Below, in pieces: positions 42,514 through 52,197 of a DNA stretch of 64,000 nucleotides. Each line of letters starts with the position of its first letter. Position 1 is the first letter of the stretch. The translations under genes were made by a program, and so were the position numbers. The notes under the pieces were generated by a model. The model searched no databases. It was not told the origin of the DNA and saw nothing but the letters and a program-made list of their open reading frames with translations. Source of the DNA: Burkholderia sp. Bp8963 (GTDB taxonomy: Bacteria; Pseudomonadota; Gammaproteobacteria; Burkholderiales; Burkholderiaceae); assembly GCF_003854275.1 (NCBI RefSeq), contig NZ_QTQP01000031.1, positions 1 through 64,000 of the forward strand, written 5' to 3'.

Positions 42514-44243
42514 AACCCGCAGCGCCGACGCCTTCTCATCTGCATCATTTGCCGTTCCTGCAGGGGCTGTTGCCCTTCAATCCTGCCCAGCTGCCGCACG
42601 ACATCATCGCCGGGATCACGCTGGCGGCACTCGGTATTCCCGAGGTGATGGGGTACACGAAGATTGCCGGCACGCCGACAGTCACGGGGCTTTATACGAT
42701 CCTGCTGCCGCTCGTGGCGTTCGGGGTCTTTGGTGCGTCGCGTCAACTGGTCGTCGCTGCGGACTCCGCGACCGCCGCCATTCTCGCGGGTACGCTGACG
42801 GCCGTCGCCGCGTTGGGCAGCAAGGAATATATCGGCCTGACGAGTACCGTTGCGTTGACCGTTGCCGTGATGCTGGTGATTGCGCGCATCTTTCGTCTGG
42901 GGTTTCTGGCCGACTTTCTTTCTCGCAGCGCATTGATCGGATTTCTGACCGGCGTGGGCGTCCAGGTCGCGGCGGGCGAGCTTGCCGGGCTGATCGGACT
43001 CGAGAAGCAGGGGCATGGCCCATTGATGCAGATCGCATCCGTGGTGCAGCGCGTCGCCGCGGCGAACTATCCGACAACGGTGCTTTCGATTGCCGTCCTC
43101 GTCGTGATCATCGGTGGCAAGCGTATTGCGCCACGCGCTCCGGGTGCGCTGATTGCGGTGATCGGTTCGATCGTGGCAAGTGGCGTGTTCAATTTCGCCG
43201 GACATGGCATCGCGGTAACGGGTGAAGTGCCTGGCGGGCTCCCGTCGCTGTTCCTGCCGCCGTTGCACATGGCTGCGATCGACCAGGTGCTGGTGACGGC
43301 CGCCTCGTGCTTCATCGTCATCATCGCCCAGAGCGCTGCGACGGCGCGCGCGTATGCAAACCGCTACAACGAGAAGGGCGACGACAATGCCGACATCATC
43401 GGGCTTGCTGCCGCAAACGCAGCAGCGGCGTTCACAGGCACCTTCGTCGTGAACGGCAGTCCGACCAAGACCGAGATGGTCGACGATGCGGGAGGACGCA
43501 CCCAGGTCGCGCATCTGACGACGGCGGTTATCGTGCTGCTGGTGCTGCTGTTTCTCACAAAGCCGCTGAGTCTTCTGCCTGCCCCCGTATTGTCGGCCAT
43601 CGTCTTCATGATCGGCGTGAAGCTGATCGACGTGAAGGGCATGAGGGAGCTGTTTCGCATGCAGAAGGACGAGTTCGTCGTCGCGTTGCTGACGGCATGC
43701 GTGGTCGTATTCGTCGATGTGATGCATGGCATTCTCGCTGCCGTCGTGCTGTCGCTGATCGCGCATGCGCGGCATAGCTACCGCCTGCGCACGCGCGTGT
43801 TGACGCGCAGCCCCGCCGGCCACTGGTTTCCGCATCGTGTCGAGCCGAATCTGCTCGCGGCGCCCGGCATCGTCGTCTACCGGTTCGAGGCGGACCTGTT
43901 CTATGCGAACACGGGGCGCTTCACGGAGGAGGTGCTGAAACTCGTCAACGAGGCGAGCGTGCCGTTGCGCTGGCTGGTGATCGACGCATCGGAGATCAAC
44001 AACATCGACTACACGGCGGGCAAGAAGTTGACCGAACTGGGTGCGGAGCTTGACAGGCGTGGCGTGGGCATCGCGGCGGTTGCGCTTCCGACGGGCGTGC
44101 GGCATGAGATCGAACGGTATAAGGCATTGCGTGTGGGCGGCACGCATCGCGAAATCTTTGAGACAGTCGATGCCGCGATTGAAGCGCTACGCGATCGTTC
44201 GCCACCTGCGTCCGCACCTTCGCCGGGCACCAGGCCGGAATGA
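42510..44243 (+). CDS. SulP-family anion transporter with C-terminal STAS domain
   Basis: The 577-aa protein starts with the SulP sequence HDIIAGITLAALGIPEVMGY, has roughly 11-12 transmembrane spans, and ends with a STAS domain (about 445-560; WLVIDASEINNIDYTAGKKL). SulP members carry sulfate, bicarbonate, dicarboxylates or other anions. The four-base overlap with the channel gene suggests translational coupling and equal output, so anion movement may be balanced electrically by the channel. Substrate is not evident. Confidence 0.92.
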   Translation: MKPAAPTPSHLHHLPFLQGLLPFNPAQLPHDIIAGITLAALGIPEVMGYTKIAGTPTVTGLYTILLPLVAFGVFGASRQLVVAADSATAAILAGTLTAVAALGSKEYIGLTSTVALTVAVMLVIARIFRLGFLADFLSRSALIGFLTGVGVQVAAGELAGLIGLEKQGHGPLMQIASVVQRVAAANYPTTVLSIAVLVVIIGGKRIAPRAPGALIAVIGSIVASGVFNFAGHGIAVTGEVPGGLPSLFLPPLHMAAIDQVLVTAASCFIVIIAQSAATARAYANRYNEKGDDNADIIGLAAANAAAAFTGTFVVNGSPTKTEMVDDAGGRTQVAHLTTAVIVLLVLLFLTKPLSLLPAPVLSAIVFMIGVKLIDVKGMRELFRMQKDEFVVALLTACVVVFVDVMHGILAAVVLSLIAHARHSYRLRTRVLTRSPAGHWFPHRVEPNLLAAPGIVVYRFEADLFYANTGRFTEEVLKLVNEASVPLRWLVIDASEINNIDYTAGKKLTELGAELDRRGVGIAAVALPTGVRHEIERYKALRVGGTHREIFETVDAAIEALRDRSPPASAPSPGTRPE

Positions 44244-44299
44244 AGCAACGCGAAATGATGGAAGTCCGCTTCGACCATGAATCGAGAAAGGAGTGATGC

Positions 44300-45754
44300 G
44301 TGCCTGATTCCACTGCCGCAAAGCGCGCCGAAACCGCCACGGACCGCGCAGATCCCCAGACTCTGGCGGCGCAGGAAGATCCGTCGATGCTGTTTGCGGG
44401 GCGTGGCTCGTTGGCGGCGCGCGTCAAGCAGGGCAAGGCGGCGCGCAGTAACGTGCCGCGCGAGACCCTGGCGGACTGCAAGATTGCAGATCGCGATCCC
44501 ATCGCACTGCTCGACGCTTCCAATGTGGGCCGGGTGAAGGAACTGATACCGATCCGCTATGGGCGGATGGTTGCGGGGCCGTTCGCGTTCTATCGCGGTG
44601 CTGCGCCGTTGATGGCGCACGATCTGTCGAAGCTGCCGCATTCGAACGTGATCGTGCAATTGGGGGGCGATGCGCATCTCGCCAATTTCGGCCTGTTCGC
44701 CAGCCCGGAGCGGCGCATACTCTTCGGTCCCAATGATTTCGACGAAACGCTGCCTGGTCCGTTCGACTGGGATGTGCGCAGGCTTGCCACATCATTCGTG
44801 ATCGCTGCGCGCGAACGCGGATTCGCGCTGCGTGACCAGCGCGGCGTGGTGCGTCGGCTATGCGAGACCTTTCGGCAACGGATCGCCGAGTTCAGCAGCA
44901 TGGACACGCTGGACGTCTGGTACTGCCAGTTCAAGGCGGCGAGCATGCTGGCCATTGCCGATTCGATCGAGGAAAGGAGGAAAGAACTGGCCGTGATCGA
45001 AAAGGCGAGACAACAGTCGTCACGTTCCGTGATGACTCATGCAACCGAACTGGTCAACGGCAAGCTGCGCATCAAGGACGCACCGCCTCTCGTGTACCAC
45101 ATCCCGCTGGAGAGCCCGCACGATCATAAGCAATACGATGCGCTGGTGCGGCGCTTCTTCGCCGACTACCGGCTAACGCTTCCCGATGACAGGCGCGCAC
45201 TGTTCGATCGCTACGAACTGGTGGACGTCGCCATTCGCGTCGTGGGCATCGGGTCGGTGGGAACGCGTTGTTACGAGGCGCTATTCATGGCCGACGGACA
45301 GTGCCCACTGTTCCTTCAACTCAAGGAGGCGCGGGCATCCGTGCTCGAGGGTTACCTGCCGCCGAGTCGCTACCCCAATCACGGCCAGCGTGTCGTGAAC
45401 GGGCAGCGTCTGCTGCAATCGGCCAGCGACATTTTTCTCGGATGGTCGAAGATGCGCCACACGGGCAACGACTTCTATGTTCGGCAGTTGCGCGACATGA
45501 AGGGCGCGTTCGACTTTACGACCTTCGACGTTGAAGATCTCGGCGAGTATGCGGTTTCGTGCGCTCATGCGCTGGCTCATTCGATGGCGAAAGCGGGCGA
45601 TCCCGCATTGCTCAGCGGATATGTCGGCAAGTCGGACGCATTCGACGAAGCGATCGTCCGATTCGCACTCGCTTACGCAGAACAAAATGAGGCGGACTGG
45701 TCGGTTTTGAAAGCAGCGGTCAAAGCGGGACGTATCGAGGTCATTCGTGAGTGA
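44300..45754 (+). CDS. DUF2252 protein (kinase-like fold)
   Basis: The 484-aa product belongs to DUF2252. It contains GGDAHLANFGLF (about 122-133) and, 14 residues on, NDFDETLPGPFDWDVRRLA, which resemble the catalytic-loop (D-x-H-x-x-N) and metal-binding (D-F-D) motifs of aminoglycoside-phosphotransferase-like kinases. No substrate is known. It starts at GTG with AAAGGAG upstream; 56 bp separate it from the SulP gene, so it is likely the third gene of that operon. Confidence 0.85.
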   Translation: MPDSTAAKRAETATDRADPQTLAAQEDPSMLFAGRGSLAARVKQGKAARSNVPRETLADCKIADRDPIALLDASNVGRVKELIPIRYGRMVAGPFAFYRGAAPLMAHDLSKLPHSNVIVQLGGDAHLANFGLFASPERRILFGPNDFDETLPGPFDWDVRRLATSFVIAARERGFALRDQRGVVRRLCETFRQRIAEFSSMDTLDVWYCQFKAASMLAIADSIEERRKELAVIEKARQQSSRSVMTHATELVNGKLRIKDAPPLVYHIPLESPHDHKQYDALVRRFFADYRLTLPDDRRALFDRYELVDVAIRVVGIGSVGTRCYEALFMADGQCPLFLQLKEARASVLEGYLPPSRYPNHGQRVVNGQRLLQSASDIFLGWSKMRHTGNDFYVRQLRDMKGAFDFTTFDVEDLGEYAVSCAHALAHSMAKAGDPALLSGYVGKSDAFDEAIVRFALAYAEQNEADWSVLKAAVKAGRIEVIRE

Positions 45755-45873
45755 GATTCGAGCTGGGCGGGCCGTGATCGTTCTTCTGCCGTCGGTCATC
45801 ACCGATCGCGCGTTCGCGCGAATCGACGGTCGCTCAAGCGACCGTTTCACTTGTCCGTCGATGGCGGCTTCGG

Positions 45874-46677
45874 TCAGGGCTTCATATTCCCTTGCCTGGA
45901 GCCCACGGACGCAGCAATGCGGCTTTGTGCAGCGACGAGTTGGTCATCTGTGGTCGCCACCAGCCACAGGCGTGCCTGCTCCTCGATCTGGCGGTTGTGG
46001 TCCTTCAACGGACCCATCGCGGCAGCAGCCTTCCAGACCACCGGGCCGATTCGGCTTTTCCTGCCCGACGGCGCGCCTACGAGCAGGCAGTATGGTCCCA
46101 ACGGGAGCGATACAAACGGAAGTGCCGGACTGGCGCGCGTGCGCCAGTCGATGAAGGGCGTGTCGCCGATGAGCAGCGGCGCGGGCAAGCCGTGGAGCAC
46201 ACTAAAATCGTACAGCGCCAGTTGCTCCCGCATGCCGGCGTAGATACGCCGGATGTCGTCGACAACCGCCGCGCGGATCTCGTCGTCGAACATGGGCTCC
46301 TGAGCATATCGGGCAAACGCCTTTCGAGCCTCCCATTGGTATGCGCTGAACAGGCCGATCTCCACACAGTCGTGCACTGCGCGCTGAACATCCGCTACAG
46401 AACCGGCGTCCTCTGGCGTACCCAGCTGCGCAGCCCGCAAGAACCGGGCAAGTCCGGCCTCCTGGATCGCAGGCCCATCCGCAGAGGCATCATCTTCCGT
46501 GTCCTTGCCAAGGGGCACGTAGATATATTTCTCGGCTGCGAAATGCGACTTCTTGCCTTCGTCGAACTTGATTTCGCCATCAACGCGGTCCAGATAGCGA
46601 GTCCCGATTCGACCATGCTCCCAAACCCAGTTTTTCAGGAGCGGACGTAGTGGATGCGGTCTGTCTTGATCGGTCAT
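45874..46677 (-). CDS. hypothetical protein, possibly DUF4238-like
   Basis: The 267-aa product is soluble and I do not recognise it firmly. The segment SHFAAEKYIYVPLGKD near residue 45 and its mixed helical body recall DUF4238, but the usual N-terminal HYVP motif of that family is absent. GGAGG before the ATG is excellent and codon use is normal, so it is a real gene. It stands alone, transcribed toward the DUF2252 gene. Confidence 0.7.
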   Translation of the reverse strand: MTDQDRPHPLRPLLKNWVWEHGRIGTRYLDRVDGEIKFDEGKKSHFAAEKYIYVPLGKDTEDDASADGPAIQEAGLARFLRAAQLGTPEDAGSVADVQRAVHDCVEIGLFSAYQWEARKAFARYAQEPMFDDEIRAAVVDDIRRIYAGMREQLALYDFSVLHGLPAPLLIGDTPFIDWRTRASPALPFVSLPLGPYCLLVGAPSGRKSRIGPVVWKAAAAMGPLKDHNRQIEEQARLWLVATTDDQLVAAQSRIAASVGSRQGNMKP

Positions 46678-46746
46678 GGAAACCTCCAGATTGCCCAGTA
46701 TAGTTCCAAGTTATCGATTGTTTCGTGGAGTAAACGGAGGCATACG

Positions 46747-46847
46747 ATGGCACGAGTTCGCGTTGACGGCTTCACCATCTCGCATCCGTAGCGTCGGAGA
46801 AGGCCACGCATGTGGTCCTGTGGCGCCAGGGGCACAAGGACGCCTAA
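46747..46847 (+). pseudogene. relic of a RibD-C/dihydrofolate-reductase-family gene
   Basis: MARVRVDGFTIS at 46747-46782 looks like the usual N-terminus of DHFR-like RibD C-terminal-domain proteins. From 46791 another frame reads ASEKATHVVLWRQGHKDA and stops, which looks like their C-terminus (EKATHVVL). Some 450 bp of the middle would be missing and the join changes frame. The identification rests on two short matches from memory. Confidence 0.45.
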
Positions 46848-46972
46848 CTACACGATGAAGGCCGACGTCCCTGACGGGCCGTGGCCTCCAACGATGCGTC
46901 GCGACTGTAGCCGTCGGTCCGGGTTCGGTGTGTCCTTGACGGAAGCAAACACTCACCGGGATACCCCAGCGG

Positions 46973-47581
46973 TTAAGCCGGTGCCTTGTGCGCAAGAAGC
47001 TTCGCAATAGCCGTATATGCTTCGGGAAATTGCTCGAAACCCTCGTGTTCCAGAAAATGTCCGCCGCCACTAACGACTTCTTGCTCGGCGTTGAGGTTTC
47101 GGGAAAGTTCGATTGATGCGGCCGGCTCGACAATGGAATCGTTGTCGGAGAATAGCGAGATGATTTTCTGTGCGCGACGGCAAATTTCCGCGTGGTCTAG
47201 CGGCGCATCTGTGAAGGAGCGCAGCTCTGGCAACGTAGACACCGTCCGATCGAAGCCGGAGACCAGCAATACTCCGCGTGCCTGAGTGTGTGCGGGTAAC
47301 GACAGCAAATGCCGTAGAACAGCGATGCATCCGAGGCTATGCCCGACGAGGATCGTGTCTGTGTCTGCTGCCGGGAGCGATTGCTGCAATGTCGATGCCC
47401 ACTTCACCGGATCAGGATTGAGCGAGTCAGGCATGGCCGGGATGCTGACTCGCGCGCCTTCCGCCCGTAGCACCTCCGCCAACCAAGGGAACCAGTTCGC
47501 GTCAGGCGACGCGGTGTAGCCATGCACAATCACAATGTGCTTGCCCGTATAGCGGTTCGATGCGCGCTCGACTGTATTCAT
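46973..47581 (-). CDS. small serine hydrolase (RBBP9/YdeN family)
   Basis: The 202-aa alpha/beta hydrolase has IVIVHGYTASPDANWFPWL at the start, the nucleophile Ser82 in GHSLG, probably Asp148 (FSDNDSIV) and His175 (GGGHF). RBBP9-like proteins of this size are small esterases or serine hydrolases of uncertain substrate. The ATG at 47581 has no strong ribosome site. It has no operon partner. Confidence 0.88.
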   Translation of the reverse strand: MNTVERASNRYTGKHIVIVHGYTASPDANWFPWLAEVLRAEGARVSIPAMPDSLNPDPVKWASTLQQSLPAADTDTILVGHSLGCIAVLRHLLSLPAHTQARGVLLVSGFDRTVSTLPELRSFTDAPLDHAEICRRAQKIISLFSDNDSIVEPAASIELSRNLNAEQEVVSGGGHFLEHEGFEQFPEAYTAIAKLLAHKAPA

Positions 47582-48040
47582 ATTGGGTATCGTAAATCAA
47601 CGGATCGGTCGGCCCCGGATTGAGACGTTCAGCAGCTGCAATTTGCGGAGGACATGAATCGATAAATTCAAAACGGGTTCCGGGCACCACCACCAGCTTC
47701 GGCGGCACCGGCAATCCAGATGCCACTGCGAGCACGTTCCAGGTCGCATCGAGATAGGCATCGCTGATTGACCGCTTACAGTGTTTCACCGAAGGACGGC
47801 TCGCCCTCGTAAGGGATTTTCCGACTGGCAGTCTGGCGAATCTCCCGCACGTTTTCCGAGATCCCCTCGACTGATGAGGCGGGGCCATTCCATGTTTCCG
47901 GAACGGCCGCCGGGCGCGCAAACCCTCTTTGCACAGTCGATCGACGAAGGGGCACACGTGGTATCGTGCAACGCATCAAGTAGCGAGAATGCACTTTCAA
48001 CGTGACACTCATGCGCCAATACTGACAACGTTACAACAGA
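47582..48040. other. 459-bp gap, possible decayed coding sequence
   Basis: A leftward frame around 47590-47800 (SDAYLDATWNVLAVASG and following) has fair coding character but no start signal and no family I know. The rest shows nothing. It may be a gene fragment upstream of the hydrolase gene. Confidence 0.3.
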
Positions 48041-49348
48041 ATGTTCAGGCCTAACATCGCGACGTGCGACCAGCCAACCGGCAATCAGGAACATCCCCGT
48101 GAACTTTCGAAAGCCGTCGTCGCAGCATCACTTGTGACGGGCCTCGAAATGTTCGATTTCACCGTTTTCGGATTTTTCGCGGCGGTGATCGGAGACCGGT
48201 TCTTCCCGGCGAACGATCCGATGACGTCGTTGCTGTGGGCCGTCGGTACATTTGGCATCGGTTTTTTCATGCGGCCTGTTGGTGCAATGGTCATCGGCAC
48301 TTATGCGGACCGCGTGGGACGCCGCGCAGCGATGGCGACGACGACCTGGATGATGGCGCTGGGAACCGCCTCGCTCGCCCTGTGTCCGTCGTTTGCCAGC
48401 ATAGGCGTGATTGCGCCGCTCGTTGTCATCGCCGGTCGATCGTTGCAGGGCTTTGCTGTCGGCGGCGACATTGGCGTTGGCGCTGCCTTCGTCATGGAGG
48501 CAGGGCCCGTGTCGCGCCGGGGCTATCTGGTCAGCTGGCAGCTCGCTAGTCAGGGCGCGGCCGCGTTGCTGGGGGCGACCCTCGGCGTGCTGATCACCAG
48601 CACGGTGTCGCCGGCGGCGCTTGCCTTATGGGGCTGGCGAATCCCGTTCCTGATCGGTCTGTTGATCGCGCCAGTCGGCCTCTACGTTCGCCACCGGCTT
48701 CGCGATGACGCGATTCTCACCAACGCCGCCGGACGCGCGCGCGCACCCCTGACCGAACTGTTCCACCAACATGGGACGACGATCGTGCTGGCGGTGCTGC
48801 TGATGATGGGGCAAACCACACCGGTCTACGCGATCGTCTACTTCATGCCGAGCTATGCGACTCGCGTGATGCACATGCCCGCGGTCACCGGATTCCAGGC
48901 TTCCGCGTTGTCCGCGCTGCTGCTGGTCGTCATTCCCCCGCTGGCCGGCCGTCTCATAGACAGTCTGCCGCGCCGCAAGCCATTGGCCCTTGTGGCCTCG
49001 GGATGCTCGGCGCTGCTGGTCTATCCGGTTTTTCTGATGATCGCCCGTGCGACGAGCGTGCTGCCGATCCTGTGCGGCGTCGCGGTCTGCAGCATCATGG
49101 TGGCGTTCAGCGCCGTCGCGGTCGCCCTGCTCGTGCTCGAAGCGCTGCCCGCGCGGGTGCGCGCGAGCGGCATGGCCGTTTCGCATGCGTTGAACGTCGC
49201 GTTGTTCGGCGGCACCGCTCAATTCATCGTGACCGGTTTGATCAAAGGGACCGGCGATCCGCTGTCCGCCGCCTGGTATGTCGCGCCCGCATGTGGAGTG
49301 AGCTTCTGCGCGCTGATGTTTTTCAAGGAACGGCGCGCCGAAGGTTGA
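48041..49348 (+). CDS. MFS transporter, metabolite:H+ symporter type
   Basis: The 435-aa protein has twelve predicted spans. The start of TM1 (VTGLEMFDFTVFGFFAAVIGDRFF, split) and the RPVGAMVIGTYADRVGRRAA loop are characteristic of the MHS family (ProP, KgtP, CitA relatives), which import organic acids or betaines with protons. No Shine-Dalgarno is visible before the ATG. It converges on an AraC-family gene 28 bp away. Substrate unknown. Confidence 0.9.
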   Translation: MFRPNIATCDQPTGNQEHPRELSKAVVAASLVTGLEMFDFTVFGFFAAVIGDRFFPANDPMTSLLWAVGTFGIGFFMRPVGAMVIGTYADRVGRRAAMATTTWMMALGTASLALCPSFASIGVIAPLVVIAGRSLQGFAVGGDIGVGAAFVMEAGPVSRRGYLVSWQLASQGAAALLGATLGVLITSTVSPAALALWGWRIPFLIGLLIAPVGLYVRHRLRDDAILTNAAGRARAPLTELFHQHGTTIVLAVLLMMGQTTPVYAIVYFMPSYATRVMHMPAVTGFQASALSALLLVVIPPLAGRLIDSLPRRKPLALVASGCSALLVYPVFLMIARATSVLPILCGVAVCSIMVAFSAVAVALLVLEALPARVRASGMAVSHALNVALFGGTAQFIVTGLIKGTGDPLSAAWYVAPACGVSFCALMFFKERRAEG

Positions 49349-49376
49349 GCTCGCCACGCACGCATTGACGCCTCGC

Positions 49377-50399
49377 TCACGGCGTTCGAACCATTTTGCT
49401 GCTCACCAGTGCCCGAAAATCCTGCGGCGCCATGTCGTGGGCTCGCCGGAACGCGCGCGTGAAATCAGACGCGCTTTTGAAGCCGAATCCGTAAGCAATC
49501 TCCGACACCGCGACGTGCGGATAACGGATCAGTTCGTCGGCCGCATGGCGCAGCCTCAGATGGCGGATATACGCGTCAACGCCGCCCTCGTGCTGAAACA
49601 GGCGATAAAGCGTCGGGCGGGGAAATTGAAACGCAGCCACCACGCTTTCGGGGGAGAGGTCGTCCTCAGTCAAGTGCGCCCGAATATAGCGCCGAATCTG
49701 ACCGAACATGGCCGCCCGCGCTGCCGCGCGCGTGTCGCCGATCAGGCGTGCCTGCCGTCCGAACGCGGCAACCAGGAGCCTGCCCGCCGCGCGGATTGCG
49801 TTGTCCGCCTCAGGGGCTTCCATGCAGGCAATTGTCTGACTAAGCGCCGTGACGTGTTCGACGATCAGTCGTTCGAGTGGCATCGTCCCGTCGAGCACAC
49901 GACCGTGGATCGCCTCCGGATCAGGAAAGACTTCCTGCACCAACGTGCCCGGCACGAAAAACGTGATTACCCTGCATGCGTGGCGTTGCATGCGATAGGG
50001 CTGATTCATATCCAGTGCGAGGATGCGTGCAGGAGCGGGCGTGGGACTGCGACGAGAGGTGCGTACGGCGACGTTGTCGACGCCGCCCTCCAAAAACACA
50101 TGAAAGAGGAAGTCGCGTACCCGGTCTGTCGAGATCCGGGCCAGCGAGCGATCGAGAACCATCAGGTCGGACCGGCAATCCGTCAACACCAGCTCGCCAA
50201 CCTGAAAGCGGTCAATTGAAGCCTGAAACGGCCTCTCGAGGTCAGACCGCGAGGGCAGCACGTCGACCAGATGACCGACCCGATCGCGCCAGGCCAGCAG
50301 GCGAAGTCGTGGCGGTTCGTCCCGCACGCTGAAATGACTATGCGCAATGCCGTGTTCAAGCGGACGGCCGACATCAACTGTGGGTGCGCGGGAGCTCAT
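49377..50399 (-). CDS. AraC-family transcriptional regulator
   Basis: The 340-aa product has a cupin-like AraC-binding domain in its first ~200 residues and the paired HTH C-terminal domain (IRRYIRAHLTEDDLSPESVV, later VAVSEIAYGFGFKSASDFTR). The type is that of the AraC regulators similar to FeaR/NitR. Its targets are unclear; it does not share a promoter with a neighbour. The ATG at 50399 starts a full-length domain. Confidence 0.88.
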   Translation of the reverse strand: MSSRAPTVDVGRPLEHGIAHSHFSVRDEPPRLRLLAWRDRVGHLVDVLPSRSDLERPFQASIDRFQVGELVLTDCRSDLMVLDRSLARISTDRVRDFLFHVFLEGGVDNVAVRTSRRSPTPAPARILALDMNQPYRMQRHACRVITFFVPGTLVQEVFPDPEAIHGRVLDGTMPLERLIVEHVTALSQTIACMEAPEADNAIRAAGRLLVAAFGRQARLIGDTRAAARAAMFGQIRRYIRAHLTEDDLSPESVVAAFQFPRPTLYRLFQHEGGVDAYIRHLRLRHAADELIRYPHVAVSEIAYGFGFKSASDFTRAFRRAHDMAPQDFRALVSSKMVRTP

Positions 50400-50658
50400 G
50401 CGAGGAAGCGCTTGACTGAAATGTGCCAGAAAGTCTTGTGGAGTATACGCGTTGGGAATCTAACCGAAAACGTGTCCGGAGCGGATTTTTCGAAAAACGG
50501 GCGTGGAATTTCTCGTGAGCTGACATGCAGGAGACATTCGGCCGTAGCCGAACGCATTTGGGTCACTCGTTCAAGAGTGGCGAACGACCACTCCTGGCCG
50601 GTTCCGCGCGAACAGGGCCGTGCCAGAAAGCAGCCGCACGAACTCAAATGCCGCTTCG

Positions 50659-52197
50659 TTAACGAGCAACATATTGGTCCGAGTACGCCGATTCCCACCC
50701 ACCTCCGAGTGCCTTACAAAGCGTGACGAGATTCGTATCGGCGGCCGCCTTGCTTCGCTCGAGATTGCTCTGCGCTTCGAGCAGTTGTTTCTGCACAATC
50801 AGCACGTCGAGATAATCGACCGCTCCAGCCTTGTACCGTTGCTGCGCGATCGCGAGCGCGCGCTGGTTCAGGGACACCACCGCTATGAGCCGATCGCGCC
50901 GGCGCTGTTCGGCATCGTAGACGACGAGCGCATCGTCAACCTCCCGCCACGCCTCGAGTACGGTATGTTGGTAGTTGATCGCGGCTTCCTGTTGTTGCGC
51001 CTCGCGCAGATGGAGCATGCCCTTGAGACGTCCCCCCTCGAAAATCGGAAGCGTGATCGACGGTCCCACGACAAACTGGCCGGATGCCCAGTTGGCGAGG
51101 CTCGAGAGCTGAAGACTCTGGAACCCCGCGCTGCCATTCAACGAAATGCGCGGATAAAAGTCGGCCTTCGCCATGCCGATCGACGCCGTGGCAGCGTGCA
51201 ACTGCGCCTCCGCTCTTCTGATGTCCGGTCTGCGCTGCACGAGTTCAGACGGAAAGCCGACCGGCACCTGTCCAGGAAGTTGCGGAACGTCACGTGGCGC
51301 GCCGAGCGCCTGCCGCAGCGCACCTGGTTCCTTCGCGAGCAACACGCCAATCGCGTTGATTGCCGTCTCGCGCTTCGACTCGAGCGTCGGAATCAGACTT
51401 TCAATCGACTCGACCTGTGCAGAGGCATTGGCGACGTCCAGGTCCGTCGTCACGCCCTCGCGTACGCGAACCTGCGTAAGCTTCACCGCGTCACGAGCAA
51501 TCTCGAGGTTCTGTCTTGCGATCTGAAGCTGCGACTGCGTGTCGCGTAACTCGATATAGTCGCGCGCGAGCTCGGCACGGGAAGACAGCAAAATCGCACT
51601 GCGATCCTCATATGACGCGTTCGTCAAGGCGGTTGCAGCTTCCACACCGCGTCGAACCCGGCCCCAGATGTCGATCTCCCACGATGCGTCGAAACCGAAC
51701 TGGTACAGGTTGTATGCCGGCGAACCCTTGGATCCCGGCATGGATGCCACACCGAGCGGCGTGCTGCCCGCAGCCGACTGCGGCTGTGTCTGCGTCGGCG
51801 TCACCCCAAGGAGCGACAGGATGCCGTTCTCGCTTCCACGCTCGCGGTTATACGACGCGGCGCCATCGAGCGTCGGATACTCCGCGGCGCCCGCTACGCG
51901 CTGTTCGGCCCGACTCTGCCGTAAGCGCGCCGAGGCTGCGGCTACGTCGAGGTTCGCATCGGCGAGCTGCTTTTCCAGCGTGTTCAACATCGGATCGTCG
52001 AACAGGGTCCACCAGTCGGAGCTGAATGGCGATTCGACGGGCCTGCTCGATGCTTGCGCCGTTTCCGTGCGCTTGAATACGTCGGGTGTGGACGTCTTCG
52101 GACGTTCGAAATCCGGGCCCAAGGTACAACCCGTCATCGCAAGACATGCCAGTATCGCCAGCACCGCCTCACGGAAAGAGATTTCGCTCGCGTTCAT
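50659..52197 (-). CDS. outer-membrane efflux lipoprotein (NodT/OprM type)
   Basis: The 512-aa product has a lipoprotein signal with lipobox MTGC (Cys24) and the following sequence TLGPDFERP typical of the NodT/OprM branch. Two OEP repeats follow, with long helices and the QVPVGFPSELVQRRPDIRRA signature. It forms the TolC-like exit duct of the pump. Its ATG overlaps the stop of the adaptor gene by four bases (ATGA), so the three pump genes are translated together. Confidence 0.94.
   Translation of the reverse strand: MNASEISFREAVLAILACLAMTGCTLGPDFERPKTSTPDVFKRTETAQASSRPVESPFSSDWWTLFDDPMLNTLEKQLADANLDVAAASARLRQSRAEQRVAGAAEYPTLDGAASYNRERGSENGILSLLGVTPTQTQPQSAAGSTPLGVASMPGSKGSPAYNLYQFGFDASWEIDIWGRVRRGVEAATALTNASYEDRSAILLSSRAELARDYIELRDTQSQLQIARQNLEIARDAVKLTQVRVREGVTTDLDVANASAQVESIESLIPTLESKRETAINAIGVLLAKEPGALRQALGAPRDVPQLPGQVPVGFPSELVQRRPDIRRAEAQLHAATASIGMAKADFYPRISLNGSAGFQSLQLSSLANWASGQFVVGPSITLPIFEGGRLKGMLHLREAQQQEAAINYQHTVLEAWREVDDALVVYDAEQRRRDRLIAVVSLNQRALAIAQQRYKAGAVDYLDVLIVQKQLLEAQSNLERSKAAADTNLVTLCKALGGGWESAYSDQYVAR

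Noticed and set aside
47502-47957. Leftward 151-codon frame upstream of the small hydrolase gene
   Set aside because: Its last quarter is in another frame of the hydrolase gene and no start signal exists; only kept as a possible decayed sequence.
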